64,000 bases of DNA from Cladopsammia gracilis (GCA_022457155.1 JAJGOT010000059.1:1279501-1343500); one strand, 5' to 3'. Positions 1-10,547 are shown, counted from the first letter of the stretch. Notes: generated by a model not told the origin, from the letters alone. Translations and numbers: made by a program.

Positions 1-2
1 CA

Positions 3-365
3 GATCTCCTTGACACTAACGACATCTCCGTCGTGTATACGCCAATCAAATCCGAGGACGTGGACGCGTGCGAGCAGGCGGCGCGAAAAACCGTCGACTA
101 CATCAATTCTCCCGCCAGAAATGACCTGGAGCCTGGGCAAGCGGTGCTCGCTGCCGCTGTTGTCATGGAAACATCGGAAATGACCTTTGAACCCAGGAAT
201 GAGTCAGTGACGTCAGTGATTACAAAACGGCGAAAGAAACGCACAACTCATCACGAACACGAACCATTTGATAATCAAAGCGAACGGGTTTTTCCTCAAA
301 ATATTTTTCTCTTGTTTCTGGTGGTTTTGGGTTTGTACTGGTCTACAAACCTTGCCGAGAACTGA
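3..365 (+). CDS. C-terminal exon of unrecognised tail-anchored protein (partial)
   Basis: The frame is open from the window edge to a TGA at 363-365, so this is the 3' end of a gene that begins outside the window. The visible part, about 120 residues, has an acidic start, a basic RRKKR stretch and then one hydrophobic segment (residues FLLFLVVLGLYW) followed by only six residues. That is the layout of a tail-anchored or type II single-pass membrane protein with the bulk in the cytosol. No domain is recognised. The first three bases (CAG) could be a splice acceptor, so the exon may start at base 4. An AATAAA at about 610-615 suits its 3' end. I do not know the family. Confidence 0.6.
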   Translation, partial: DLLDTNDISVVYTPIKSEDVDACEQAARKTVDYINSPARNDLEPGQAVLAAAVVMETSEMTFEPRNESVTSVITKRRKKRTTHHEHEPFDNQSERVFPQNIFLLFLVVLGLYWSTNLAEN

Positions 366-609
366 ACTGTTTTTAATCTCAATTCTAACATGAAACTATG
401 ACATTTTTCAACTGGCTTGAAGTTTTTTTTCAATGAATTTTTCTAAAAAATATAAACTGCACCGCAATTTTAAGCAAAAACACTTGAATCTTAAAACAGA
501 ATATCAATCAAATTAATGTATTTAAAACATTGTATTTTGAAGCAATTTTTTGCTAAGGATGGATAATTGATATATAACACTAAACTTTGTACACTGCATG
601 CGTTCAACA

Positions 610-615
610 AATAAA
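610..615 (+). terminator. Candidate polyadenylation signal
   Basis: AATAAA lies about 245 bases after the TGA of the first gene, a normal 3' UTR distance. No transcript evidence is available. Confidence 0.5.
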
Positions 616-794
616 GTATTTTGACTACTCGTAATCTTCTTCAATATATTTTTCATATGCGCAATATAAAATTTGAGAAATAGAAAACGTTCTCTGTACT
701 TATGTATGTGCCATAGATAAAATCAAATCTAATCTTCTGACTATTCAATATTTATATGCATTTACAGTGAACCAGCTTTAGAGAAATTTAGAGA

Positions 795-1480
795 GTTCAG
801 TTACAGATGAAAAAGTGAAATTTGGCCAGAACCAACCAACAACTGATGTCCACCTTAGAGAGGTGTCCGCCCTATAGACAGTTTAGTTACAGACAAACAA
901 GTGAAATTCAGCTGAACCAGCTAACAACTGATGTCCACCTTAGAGAGGTGTCCACCCTATAGACAGTTCAGTTACAGACAAACAAGTGAAATGCGGCCAG
1001 AACCAGCCAACAACTGAGTCCACCTTAGAGAGGTATCCACCCTATAGACAGTTCAGTTACAGACAAACAAGTGAAATTCAGCTGAACCAGCCAACAACTG
1101 ATGTCCACCTTAGAGAGGTGTCCACCCTATAGACAGTTCAGTTACAGACAAACAAGTGAAATTCAGCTGAACCAGCCAACAACTGATGCCCACCTTAGAG
1201 AGATGTCTGCCCTATAGACAGTTCAGTTACAGACAAACAAGTGAAATTCAGCTGAACCAGCCAACAACTGATGTCCACCTTAGAGAGATGTCTGCCCTAT
1301 AGACAGTTCAGTTACAGACAAACAAGTGAAATTCAGCTGAACCAGCCAACAACTGATGTCCACCTTAGAGAGGTGTCTGCCCTATAGACAGTTTAGTTAC
1401 AGACAAACAGGTGAAATTCAGCTGAACCAGTCAACAACTGATGTCCGCCTTAGAGAGGTGTCCGCATTACAGGGGTGTCC
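795..1480. repeat. Minisatellite, about 85-bp unit, about 8 copies
   Basis: A unit starting GTTCAGTTACAGACAAACAA and ending CCCTATAGACA recurs near 795, 881, 966, 1051, 1136, 1221, 1306 and 1391, a regular 85-bp period with point differences. The text 'GTCCACCTTAGAGAGGTGTCC' resembles the internal sequence of pogo/Tigger-like DNA elements elsewhere in the window (13572-13745), so the array may have grown from a transposon fragment. It lies between two genes and has no open frame. Confidence 0.9.
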
Positions 1481-1616
1481 ATCTTAAAAGAAATTACTGT
1501 ATTTGCTGTGTTACTGCTGGACTGAGAAGTTGGCGGTAATGATTATGCGAATAAAGGCAAAGTGCATGCATGCAGTTCGTATGTCATAACCCAGAGATAA
1601 CCCTTGCTCACCATAG

Positions 1617-1695
1617 AGTCTCCAGTAGCTCAGTGATGAGAGCATCTGACTAGAGTGTGGAGGGTCGTGGATTCAAATCCAATCTGGGACTCAGA
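1617..1695 (+). repeat. tRNA-like sequence (pseudo-tRNA or SINE head)
   Basis: The stretch has an A-box-like TAGCTCAGTGATGAGAGCA and a B-box-like GGATTCAAATCC at normal spacing. The anticodon stem pairs poorly, and no coherent anticodon can be assigned. It is most likely a tRNA-derived SINE head or a tRNA pseudogene rather than a working tRNA gene. Confidence 0.55.
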
Positions 1696-1864
1696 ATTTT
1701 TGTATCTGAGTTTCTTAAGGTTGATTCTCAACTTTGTGATTTTCTAATTCAAAGTGCAATGAGCCACAAAAATGAGCAGCAAAACTTTCACAAAAATTAA
1801 AAGTTCCTAACAGTTATGCCACTTAATTTCCCAGCTGTGATATCTAGCCAGGCAGTTACTACTG

Positions 1865-4800
1865 CTACAAATCTGGCAATTCACTAAAACAATCCATTAT
1901 TACAACATTGTCCTCTTCACTGTGTGAAAGAACAGGAACTCCACAATCTTCTTCCTCCTCTTGAAAATCCTGTGGAATGTACATCATTTCGGCACCACCT
2001 TTGCCATGGTAACAAGAGTGGCATGGTGCCACCTTACGGAATGCCATACAATGTAGATGAGTTTGTTTTTCATATTTCCATCGCACAAAACCCAGGGACT
2101 CGATTCCAGTCTTCCAGGATTTTACCATGGCTGTGTTTTTGTTTTGATGGCTCGAGTCTGGTGTTACAATTAAGAGGATACCATTTGTGCGCAGAAGACG
2201 ATGGGCTTTGCAACAACACTCCCATCTTTGGACAGCGGAAGGGAAATATGATAAAAGGAGAGATAATACAATGACGTGAAACATCCGTGATGGAAGCATC
2301 TTGATTTCTTCGCCTTCTTTTAAAAAGTCCTCTAAGCATAACATGTCAGTTCTGTGTGCAATAATTGTAGAGCTAGATTGATGTGACAGAGATGGGCTTG
2401 TTAAAATGTTGTCTTTTGCCTCTCGTAAGAACTTTTCCTTTTGGAAGTTGGCAGCATGAATTTGGTCGACTGTAGGTTGCTCTTCGGATGATGTTTTTTG
2501 TACTAGATTTTGTGTACTTGCATCATCTGAACTCTCACAAGGGCATAATTCTTGTTTTAAGCTCTCTAGTTCATGTATTTCCATATTGAGAAAGTCACAT
2601 TTGTACACCATCTGTGCAAATGAAGTTAACATTAATTCATTGGCTTGAAATATAAATAAATATAAATTTAATATATGTTAAATGAATGCTTAAATGTGAG
2701 AACAAAAGAAATGTTAAACGATTCAACATTCAACATGACTGAGCAGTGCAGCTAGCAAATGAGTTCAACATGTTGAATTGAACAATTTTGAATGATGATG
2801 AATCGTATTGTGTAGCTAGTTAGGTGAGGGCTCTATAGTTATAAAAGACTAGTAAAACAGATAATTATATGGCAAACTGGCCCACAATGAAAGGGAGTAT
2901 TCTGATTGGTTCCCTCAGTAGTCTAAATTTTGCAATATGGACTGCTTCGTTGGACCGCTCATGAACTCATTTCGCTGAACAAAAGAAAACTGTTTTGTAT
3001 TAAGTAAAAGCATTTTCCGCATGTCTGGTTGACAAATGATTTCAGTTAAACTTTTCGCAAAGTGGCCTGAAAAATGCAAGTATATGTTAACTTTGGCGTG
3101 TGCATTTGTAGAGAACTGTGTCAACAAAATTTTTCAAAAGCCATTATAATAAAAATTTTTATTATATGGCAAACTGGTCCACGATCAAAAGGAACATTCT
3201 GATTGGTTCCCTGAGTGGTCCGAATTTTTCAATACGGGCCGCTAAGATGGACCGCTTACAAACTCATTTCACCAAATTCCCTTTATGAAACAATGAACAA
3301 ATGAAAACTGTTTTCCATTAAGTAGAAACATTTTTCCTCATGTTTGGCGGACAATTTTAGTTAAATTTTTTGCAAAGTTGCTTGAAAAATGCAAGAATAC
3401 ACTGTATGCTTAGCTTTGGCACGTGCGCATTAGCCAAGAATGGTTTGCATTAATTTATCGGCAAATTTTTGAAAACGCCATTATAATAAAAACTTCATTG
3501 AACAAGCTTCAGTGTTCGGTCTGTATTGGGAAATATTGGTCTCGTTCTTTTTTTGCAAGTTTATGGACCTCTTCTTCTGCAAGTTTATGAACCTCACCTT
3601 GCAAAAAAAGAACTTGACAAATACAGTTATGTCCCCAATACAGACCTCACACTAGTTCAATAGCATCTAAATACAACTATAAATAAAAAACCAAAACTAA
3701 ACTTACTGAATCTGCAGGTTGTAGATCTATTGAAACTGGGTTAATGTCTTCATACATGGCAAATGGATTAAAACAACTTCCAACATCAAGAAGAAGTAGC
3801 TTTTCATCCACTGATGGAAATCTAGTAAAAAAAAAATATAATGTTCAACATCACCATAAACTTCAGTAGACTGCAAAATAGTCTGTTTTTCACTTTATCC
3901 CTTTAGCTCCCAAGAGTGCCAAAGAACAAAAATTCTAGAAAAATCCCAAATTTAATTTTGTAAAATATTGAAAAACTAATGGTACAATGAAAAAGGATAG
4001 GATTTCATCAACAGACTCAAAACTTAGAACAAATGGTACCATGCAAAAGGACTGCTGAAGAGGTTTCATTTGAATGGTCACACCATAGGATTTCATCAAC
4101 AGACTCAAAAGTTAGAACAAATGGTACCATGCAAAAGTACTGCTGAAGAGGTTTCATTTGAATGGTCACAGCATAGGATTTCATCAACAGACTCAAAAGT
4201 TAGAACTACACTACATGTCTCCATAATTGACTCTGGGAGAGAAAGGGTTAAATCTTCGGTAAATTGCGAAGCATCCATACCCACAAGGAGAGGTGCGGCA
4301 TGAACCCACAGGACACTCCTCGGAATTTTTAGTGGGGGGTCTGCCATCCGGTTCTCAAAATCCAAACCTTATTTTCGCTTAAACTACACCATTTTCCATA
4401 TCCGTCCAGGGATGTATATATAAGGCAGAAGGCAGAAAAAAAAAAACACTTGACTGAGTTTTCTTGATTTTTCCTCCTGGAAAACTGTGTCTGCTTAACG
4501 AGGCATGACCCAGGTTTTTTTCGCAGTGTGGTGTATGTTTTGAAATCAAACTTTTGCAGGGAAGACATGCTTCGATTGCTTTCATACTTCGAGGGTGACC
4601 GATTAATAGAGGTTTGACTGTATGAACTTGTTGAACTGCAAAAACCATGGACGAAGATCCTGTTGGTTTTACACTGGATCTCAGAGGAGGAGACCTAATC
4701 AGCTAAACTGAATCAATATAAATGAGAAGTCCAAGGACTACTGCAAAGCTGATACAACAAGTAAATATATTTGAAACAATATTTTGGCTGGCCAGACCAG

Positions 4801-6341
4801 CCTTCTTCAGGTATAAGATGTTACTAAATTACAAAATGAAACTACAACATTATACAAAGGAAAATGTCGCAGTACATATTTAAAAAAAGAGGAGGAGCAG
4901 AAATGACCTTCAAGACAATAAAAACTAAAGATAAGGCTAGGGATATATAAACTACAATTCCTCACGTCTGTTCAACCCACATGGTTCTAGTGTTTTTGCT
5001 ACGCATATTCATAGGTTAAAAATCTATACCTGTTTTCAGAACAAAACAGTTCAAAACCAGTACCCTTTGGGGTGACACATACCTATATAGCTTTCATAGC
5101 TTATATAGGGCAGTACCCCCCCCCCCCCCCCAACCACCACCCCACATTTATGTGAATTGGCATGTTAAATTGAGAAAATACAGTACTCACACAACATTAG
5201 GGCAAATCCCAGTTTCTTCCGGGAACAAACAACAACAACATTTGTTCACATCCTCGGAAAACTGATGCCTTCTTCTCTGTTTCTCCATGCGCTTTTTCAG
5301 TCCTCCCCGTCTAAAGAACTCCATTGCTGTCCTGTAGCACCACTCTACCCTCCCCTCTGGGGACTGCTTTGTCCAGTGATTGACAGCTAGCATGCGCATA
5401 GCTGATGCATATTCTTTCAGGGATTTTGTGTCAGTGCAGTGACTCTGCCAGACCTTCTCGTGATCTCCATTCGCTTTATTAGAAACAGAAACAATAAATA
5501 CACAGCACCCATTAAGCCACGGCTGCACGTGTGATTTTTTGCTTGCACAGGTGAGGCAATTGTTTAAAAAACTGACACATCCCCAGCATTAGTGGTGGTT
5601 ACACATGTGACAAATTTATTGCAACAAACACCATGCGAGACTGGGTTGGTAATAATTACTCAATCCACATATGATGCCAAGACAGAGGGTTGAACCTGGG
5701 TCACATTGGTGGGAGGCAAATAGTCTCCCCACTACACCACCCCCACTTCCAGGGGTGGGGGGTAGTTTGATAGGCATGGCTCAAATATATTTTCACCCCT
5801 TAGAGGCAACCCCCTATTCCTATTTAGGGTTAGGTTCTAGGAATAGGAATATAATAACCCCTAATCAGTATACACTATTTTCCAATTTAGCACCAATCAT
5901 ATGCAATTCTCCGATCTAGCACCACATTCAGATTCTTGATTTGTCTATGTATGCTTTTACTAAATTATGTCATATCGTTTATAACACCATTTCAGATTTG
6001 GGGCGGTACGCAGCTCTTACAAGGTCTTCTCTGATTAGCTGAGAAAACAATAGAACAAACAACACAACAAAAGCTAACAATAGACCCTAGACCTAAAAAC
6101 AATAGAGCTGCGTGGTATACAGGTCCAATGAAATTAGAGGTTCTAAAGAGCTGCGTGGCTACTGTCAGATTTAACCTGTTTTTTAGCTACAATATATAGT
6201 ACGAAAAGCCAAAACGTACCGAGCACTTGCTTTTAATTTTACCAAATAAAAAGTACAATATTTACCTTCTCTTAATCGTTTCCTAAGTTTGCCGTGCAAT
6301 CCTTTCACGATATCTGCAAGTTTCTGTTGTTCGTCCGCCAT
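1865..6341 (-). CDS. BMT2: S-adenosylmethionine sensor upstream of mTORC1 (SAMTOR/BMT2)
   Basis: Four exons read on the minus strand: 6341-6266, 5473-5191, 3821-3707 and 2611-1865. Phases 1, 2 and 0 agree at every junction and give 1,221 nt (406 aa; the human protein is similar in length). The start is the ATG of MADEQQ at 6341. Recognised blocks are the N-terminal EYASAMRMLAVNHWTKQ, the class I methyltransferase motif LLLLDVGSCFNPF (Gly134), an acidic-loop Asp152, VYKCDFLN, SLLLSYFPS, TPDSSHQN and the C-terminal MLYIPQDF-like block ending ELPDL. In animals this protein binds SAM and, when SAM is low, binds GATOR1/KICSTOR and restrains mTORC1 at lysosomes. The glycine and aspartate positions used for SAM binding in human SAMTOR are kept. 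There is a polar insert of roughly 80 residues (about 172-262), longer than in human, and the tail after ELPDL is missing. Confidence 0.93.
2860..3490. repeat. Two tandem copies of a roughly 320-bp interspersed element in SAMTOR intron 3
   Basis: The phrase ATATGGCAAACTGG(T/C)CCAC and the following CATTCTGATTGGTTCCCT occur near 2867-2915 and again near 3165-3215. Each copy ends with a GCCATTATAATAAAAA tail. A third copy lies in reverse orientation at about 50700-50965. It is an unclassified transposable element. Confidence 0.75.
3500..3660. repeat. Imperfect inverted repeat
   Basis: CGGTCTGTATTGGGAAATATTGGTC on the left is mirrored by CCCCAATACAGACC on the right, with GCAAGTTTATG repeats between. 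A close relative is at 50235-50425. No coding content. Confidence 0.6.
3895..4252. mobile_element. MITE-like element with internal tandem repeats
   Basis: The left end TTATCCCTTTAGCTCCCAAGAG and the right end CTGGGAGAGAAAGGGTTAA are imperfect terminal inverted repeats. Between them a segment of about 90 bp (ATTTCATCAACAGACTCAAAA... GGTTTCATTTGAATGGTCACA) is repeated about 2.5 times. The same family occurs at 8757-8973, 17365-17577, 18650-18935, 25244-27136, 39045-39345 and 41558-41735. Confidence 0.8.
4735..4830 (-). mobile_element. Terminal fragment of a Penelope-like element with hammerhead-like core
   Basis: On the minus strand the text CTGAAGAAGGCTGGTCTGGC is followed by a matching GCCAGCC and AAAATATTG. 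This is the typical terminal signature of Penelope-like retroelements (CUGAAGA, a short stem-loop, then GAAA), here with AAAA instead of GAAA, so it is probably decayed. It sits in SAMTOR intron 2. Confidence 0.5.
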
Positions 6342-6647
6342 CTTGAATAATGAGCCAGCATTCTGTTCAGCAGTAAACAACTTCTGAAGCGTGCGTAAAC
6401 TTTTCGAAATAAAAAGAATGGCGGACCGACAACGTGTCACTGCACATGTCAAAACACACTTTCGATTGCATTTGTTCAAGAGCTCAAGCTTTAAATAATC
6501 CTAAATTTAGGCAAGAAAAAGAAGATTTCACGCGTTTCAGCAGGTTTTAGCCAAGGTGGTGTTGAATCGAGCCTTTAAAACAAGTTCAGGCAGGAAAATT
6601 CAGCGCAGGAAAAATCATTTGCATCGGGTGTGACTTGATCAATTAAC
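6342..6647. promoter_or_regulatory. Shared upstream region of SAMTOR (-) and TMEM168 (+)
   Basis: Only 306 bases separate the two divergent start codons, so both promoters and both 5' UTRs must fit here. No TATA box is placed convincingly for either gene. The region is unusually free of repeats compared with the rest of the window. A bidirectional promoter is inferred from geometry alone. Confidence 0.65.
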
Positions 6648-8690
6648 ATGCTGCCCAAAGTTTCAAGCAAGTTTGCTCAATATTCCTGCGCTCTTTGCTT
6701 CCTACTCTTCTTTACTGGAGCTGCAAACGGTATCAGGGAACGCTGGCTTCATCACACAACGGACGGAAGCATTCATCTTCTTGCGATCGCAGTTTCCGTT
6801 GCTGTTTTGATATCTATAGCCACCTATCTATACGGATATAAAGAGTTTGGAAAAGGATTTAGCCATCTTTGGATGGGTGTACTTTTCAGTGTTTTGACCT
6901 TTACCGAGATCGCATTTGATCATCCAATTGATTCTCTTCATGACTTAGATGCTACTGATATACTCATTATGGCGAGTACAGGGGTTCATTGCTTCAAAGC
7001 CCTGACTGTGAGAATTTGTGGTTCACCGACGTATGAATCCATATTCCTTACAACAGAAGAGTGCTTATATCTTCTGGGATTTCTGTCTGGGACTACTGGA
7101 ACGATGCACTTTGGTAGCATGCTAACCATAATTCTCGCTGTCACAGTTCATTTAATGGCATTTCATATGAAATCGAGCATAACACTGCTCAGTGCCTGCT
7201 GTCTATGCTTGTTAGGAAGTGTGTATTTCTTTCCAGCCAGCGACGTCCACTACAACCCATACATTTTATCATCATTTGTCGTCCATCTTTCCTTCGAATC
7301 AATGATTGATATTTACTTCTCGAGGTTGTCTTTGTTGGAAACCTGGAAAAAGCTTATCTTCCATGGAAGGTGTATTCACAGATTGCAAATTCTTGCATTT
7401 TTATTTTTGGAAGCACTTTTCTATGGATTCAGCACACAGCTTATCAAAGAACCTGAATTACCGGTTTATAGATTACCCATATTTGTACTGTTGTCCATTC
7501 CCTGGGTGTGGTTCCATTTTATGTTCATTGTAACTTGTTGGGGATTTGTGGGAAAACTAGAGGAATGCTCCAATGTGTTGAACACAAGGGGGAGTTTTAG
7601 TGACAATGCCATGTCTGAGACAATGGCATCAAAAGGAATTAGACACTTTTGTTTGGTTTCGCAGATTGTGACTCTGTATACATTAGTGTCAACAATCCTT
7701 GTAATTGCATCAGCATGGCAAGAAACAAACCCAGTGTTTATCGGCATGCTGTGTATCGTCCTTCCTATCGAGTTACTTGTGTGCGACATCCTCACAAAGC
7801 TTGGTAAGTCTGTGGGAGGAACAGCTATTGGGTATGCTGTGGTTGCTCCTGCTCATAAGTACAGCCCAACTGGTGGGGTCATTGTTCTTGCAGAAAATGC
7901 CTTTCAAGCTGTCAATGCCAAAGCAATGGAACTAATAAACATTGTGTCTAGCTTTTTCTCAAGCCACATGATCCACAACTTTGGCACCGACTTTTCGTCA
8001 AGTGGTATTTCAGCTGATTACGTTGAAAAAAAGATCACTTCATTTTTCGATCAGCGTGTTCTACCAGGTTTGCACTATGACACATACATTTTGTACTACA
8101 GTGGACATGTTACAGACAATGGTGATTGGGCACTAACAGAAAACAAGACTCTCTCATTTGATAGCATCTTGAAGTGGTGGAGAAACACCAATGCAGGAAC
8201 TGGAGCAAGACTCATATTATTCCTAGACACTGCACATTCTGATAAATGGGTGGATGATATTTGGAAAGTTGAAAATGACTTTATTGCGATCCAGACTGGA
8301 AAACTAACGGCTACTTTTGATGCTGAGCAAGGAAATATTTTTCCTTTGGGCGAACTTACAAAACTGTGGGATGATTTTAACACTTCTGTTTCGAAACCAG
8401 ACAACTATTGGGACAAAAACAGCATGAAAGTTAAACCTGTTTATGGAGTATCCAGGGAATGGTGTTGTTTTAAGTTTCATGAGCCAACAGTGCAAGATAT
8501 TGCCTTGCATGTGGAGCAAAACTTCCCAAGATTCATCAAACCAATCACAAAAATTTTCACCCACCTGCCTTGCAACACTAATGTTCTAAGCGTGTTTGAC
8601 TGGTTTACGCATGGTTGTCGACGAATGAAGATGCGTTGGTTCCCTCCAGCAGTCTATGATACTGGTCATGGATTTAAACTTGTTCGCTGA
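6648..8690 (+). CDS. TMEM168: Transmembrane protein 168
   Basis: One uninterrupted frame of 680 codons, close to the vertebrate length (about 697). Matching blocks include ASKGIRHFC near residue 326, a long block around GGTAIGYAVV, HYDTYILYYSGH, and the end PAVYDTGHGFKLV. The first 390 residues hold about ten hydrophobic segments; the N-terminus looks like a signal anchor. The C-terminal part (about 430-610) is soluble and contains a YYSGH motif (His487) and a DTAHS motif (527-531), the places of the catalytic His and Cys in caspase-type proteases, with Ala529 where Cys would be. TMEM168 is a poorly characterised multi-pass membrane protein, reported in vertebrates at internal membranes. Being intronless here while its neighbours are split is notable. 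ATG at 6648 is the first methionine and precedes the hydrophobic start. Confidence 0.95.
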   Translation: MLPKVSSKFAQYSCALCFLLFFTGAANGIRERWLHHTTDGSIHLLAIAVSVAVLISIATYLYGYKEFGKGFSHLWMGVLFSVLTFTEIAFDHPIDSLHDLDATDILIMASTGVHCFKALTVRICGSPTYESIFLTTEECLYLLGFLSGTTGTMHFGSMLTIILAVTVHLMAFHMKSSITLLSACCLCLLGSVYFFPASDVHYNPYILSSFVVHLSFESMIDIYFSRLSLLETWKKLIFHGRCIHRLQILAFLFLEALFYGFSTQLIKEPELPVYRLPIFVLLSIPWVWFHFMFIVTCWGFVGKLEECSNVLNTRGSFSDNAMSETMASKGIRHFCLVSQIVTLYTLVSTILVIASAWQETNPVFIGMLCIVLPIELLVCDILTKLGKSVGGTAIGYAVVAPAHKYSPTGGVIVLAENAFQAVNAKAMELINIVSSFFSSHMIHNFGTDFSSSGISADYVEKKITSFFDQRVLPGLHYDTYILYYSGHVTDNGDWALTENKTLSFDSILKWWRNTNAGTGARLILFLDTAHSDKWVDDIWKVENDFIAIQTGKLTATFDAEQGNIFPLGELTKLWDDFNTSVSKPDNYWDKNSMKVKPVYGVSREWCCFKFHEPTVQDIALHVEQNFPRFIKPITKIFTHLPCNTNVLSVFDWFTHGCRRMKMRWFPPAVYDTGHGFKLVR

Positions 8691-8756
8691 TATTTGTAAC
8701 ATAAGCACTAATAGCCACTAATAATATTAATAACAATATTGTATCATTGTCTAATC

Positions 8757-8973
8757 TTAACACTTTAACTCTTATGTAATTGTGCCAAAAATCAAAATTC
8801 AGAAAAAATCTCAAATTTCATTTTATAAAGTATTGAAAAACAAATGGTACCATACAAAAGTAGTGCTGAAGGTGTCTCTTTTGAATGGTCACACCGTGGG
8901 ATTTTGTTGACAGACTCAAAGTTAAAACTACATTACACATCTTATAATTGACTCTGGGAGTGAAAGGGTTAAT
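8757..8973. mobile_element. MITE-like element in the TMEM168 3' flank
   Basis: The left end reads CTTAACACTTTAACTC and the right end GACTCTGGGAGTGAAAGGGTTAA. The interior contains GGTACCATACAAAAG and GAATGGTCACACC, matching the element at 3895-4252. It probably lies inside the TMEM168 3' UTR, because the nearest AATAAA is at about 9117. Confidence 0.75.
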
Positions 8974-10323
8974 ATATCAAAAACGAAGATAACTTTTTTT
9001 ATCAGGATTTCCAAACTTACCGAGAAGCAATTTTTTTTATCTGACTTCAATGTGTTTGGATATTTGATTAAACTTTCTTTTTTAAGTGTTTTGTGTTCTC
9101 ATACTGACAACAAAGGAATAAAATTGCCAAAATCTATGCTAACCACCATCACGCTTCCGATTTTCTTTGTTCAAAGTTAATGAATATCTGGTAGTTTCAC
9201 ACTAGGGCTTCTAAGTACTTTCTAAGTGCACTTGAAACATACTTTTTAAATGTGAAAGAGTAAAATGCACATACTTGAACCCTACTTTGTGACCATGGAA
9301 ACGTGTCCTTTTCCATTTCAAAGGAGCCAAAGTATGCTGCCAAGTATGATCTACACCACACTTGAGAAGGCACTTGACCAATAACAACAACAACAACAAC
9401 AACGATTTATTTACAAATGGGAAAACAGAAGCCGACTAAAAGGCACATGCAGCGAAGCAAAAAATTGATAGTGATTGACAGCTTATTTTCCAAGTAATAC
9501 ACTTTCTTATCAGGTGCGAATCCTTATTTTTGACATGTTACTTGAGAATCTCAATTGCACCTTTTTTTATAGCGGGCGACACATAACAGTTTTGATTGAT
9601 GAAACGGTGACTCAAGCTCTTGCTTGAAACATACTTAGCTTGTAGTGGGAAACCACCAATAAGCCCATTTCAGGAATGACCAGTATGTTTTGGGAACAAG
9701 TCATATACATGATGTACCATTAACTGACACCACCCTGTAACAGCCACCTCCACGATAATGGCCACATAACATTTTTCTTGTCCCAGCCATCCTCAATTTA
9801 CTCAGTTAGAATGGACACTTTTTGCCCAGATAACTGCTACAAATACAGTAAACAATTCTTTGAGTTTCTTGTATCATGGGCTAATCTTTATCAGTCAATC
9901 AGTAAATAAAGTATCAAATACACAACAAATGATCACGTCCTGTCTACAACAAGATCGTCACTTCATCTACGTAAATTTTTTCATGTACAGTTACTAATAA
10001 GTAATCTTATGCAACTGACAAATTACTTTAGTTTCAAGACTTATTAAAAAATACCTTTTAGAGAGAGCTATAAATGAAACTTGCCTGACCATGATATGGC
10101 AGCTTACACTAAATCATAAATATGAGGAGCCCAATTTCTACAAGCTTTTTAACTTCCATTGGGCTTCCTTGCCACTCTACCTATCAAAGTTAAGTCACTT
10201 AAACATTACATTTAATTTTGTAGCTCTTCCTGCTCTGTAAATGTGCAATTTAAGTAATATATATATTTTTTCTTTTTGTAATATTTATTCTATGTGGCAA
10301 ATGTAAAATAAAATAAATAAATG
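8974..10323. other. Gap between TMEM168 and QNG1
   Basis: No coding sequence is supported. It contains an AATAAA at about 9117 (possible TMEM168 end), a (CAA)n microsatellite at 9384-9403, and at 9719-9860 text of the type CACCACCCTGTAACAGCCACCTCC that resembles decayed pogo/Tigger-like elements. Confidence 0.6.
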
Positions 10324-10438
10324 ATATGGTTTTACCTTTCAATTTGTGATTTATTTGCCTTCATGAGTTTGTTCTCAAATTGCACAAGCATCTCTCACTT
10401 GTGCAAATAAATCACAAATTGAATTTGAAACCATATGA
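10324..10438. repeat. Inverted repeat near the QNG1 3' end
   Basis: ATATGGTTTTACCTTTCAATTTGTGATTTATTTGC at the left is mirrored by GCAAATAAATCACAAATTGAATTTGAAACCATAT at the right, forming a hairpin of about 35-bp arms. Read on the minus strand it supplies an AATAAA about 100 bp after the QNG1 stop, so the element may provide the polyadenylation signal. Confidence 0.8.
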
Positions 10439-10547
10439 CTACCATTACTTATTAGTGCAGTTAAACAAGGATTACAAAACAAAGGAACACCCCGTTGGCT
10501 TTAACACCACAGTAAACCCAAATTGAGGGTTTTCTTTCTCTCGTTTC

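Noticed and set aside
1617..1695. Functional tRNA gene
   Set aside because: A and B boxes are visible but the anticodon arm does not pair and there is no RNA polymerase III T-run close behind.
1924..2274. 116-codon plus-strand frame opposite SAMTOR
   Set aside because: It is the antisense shadow of SAMTOR exon 4, which has clear protein homology.
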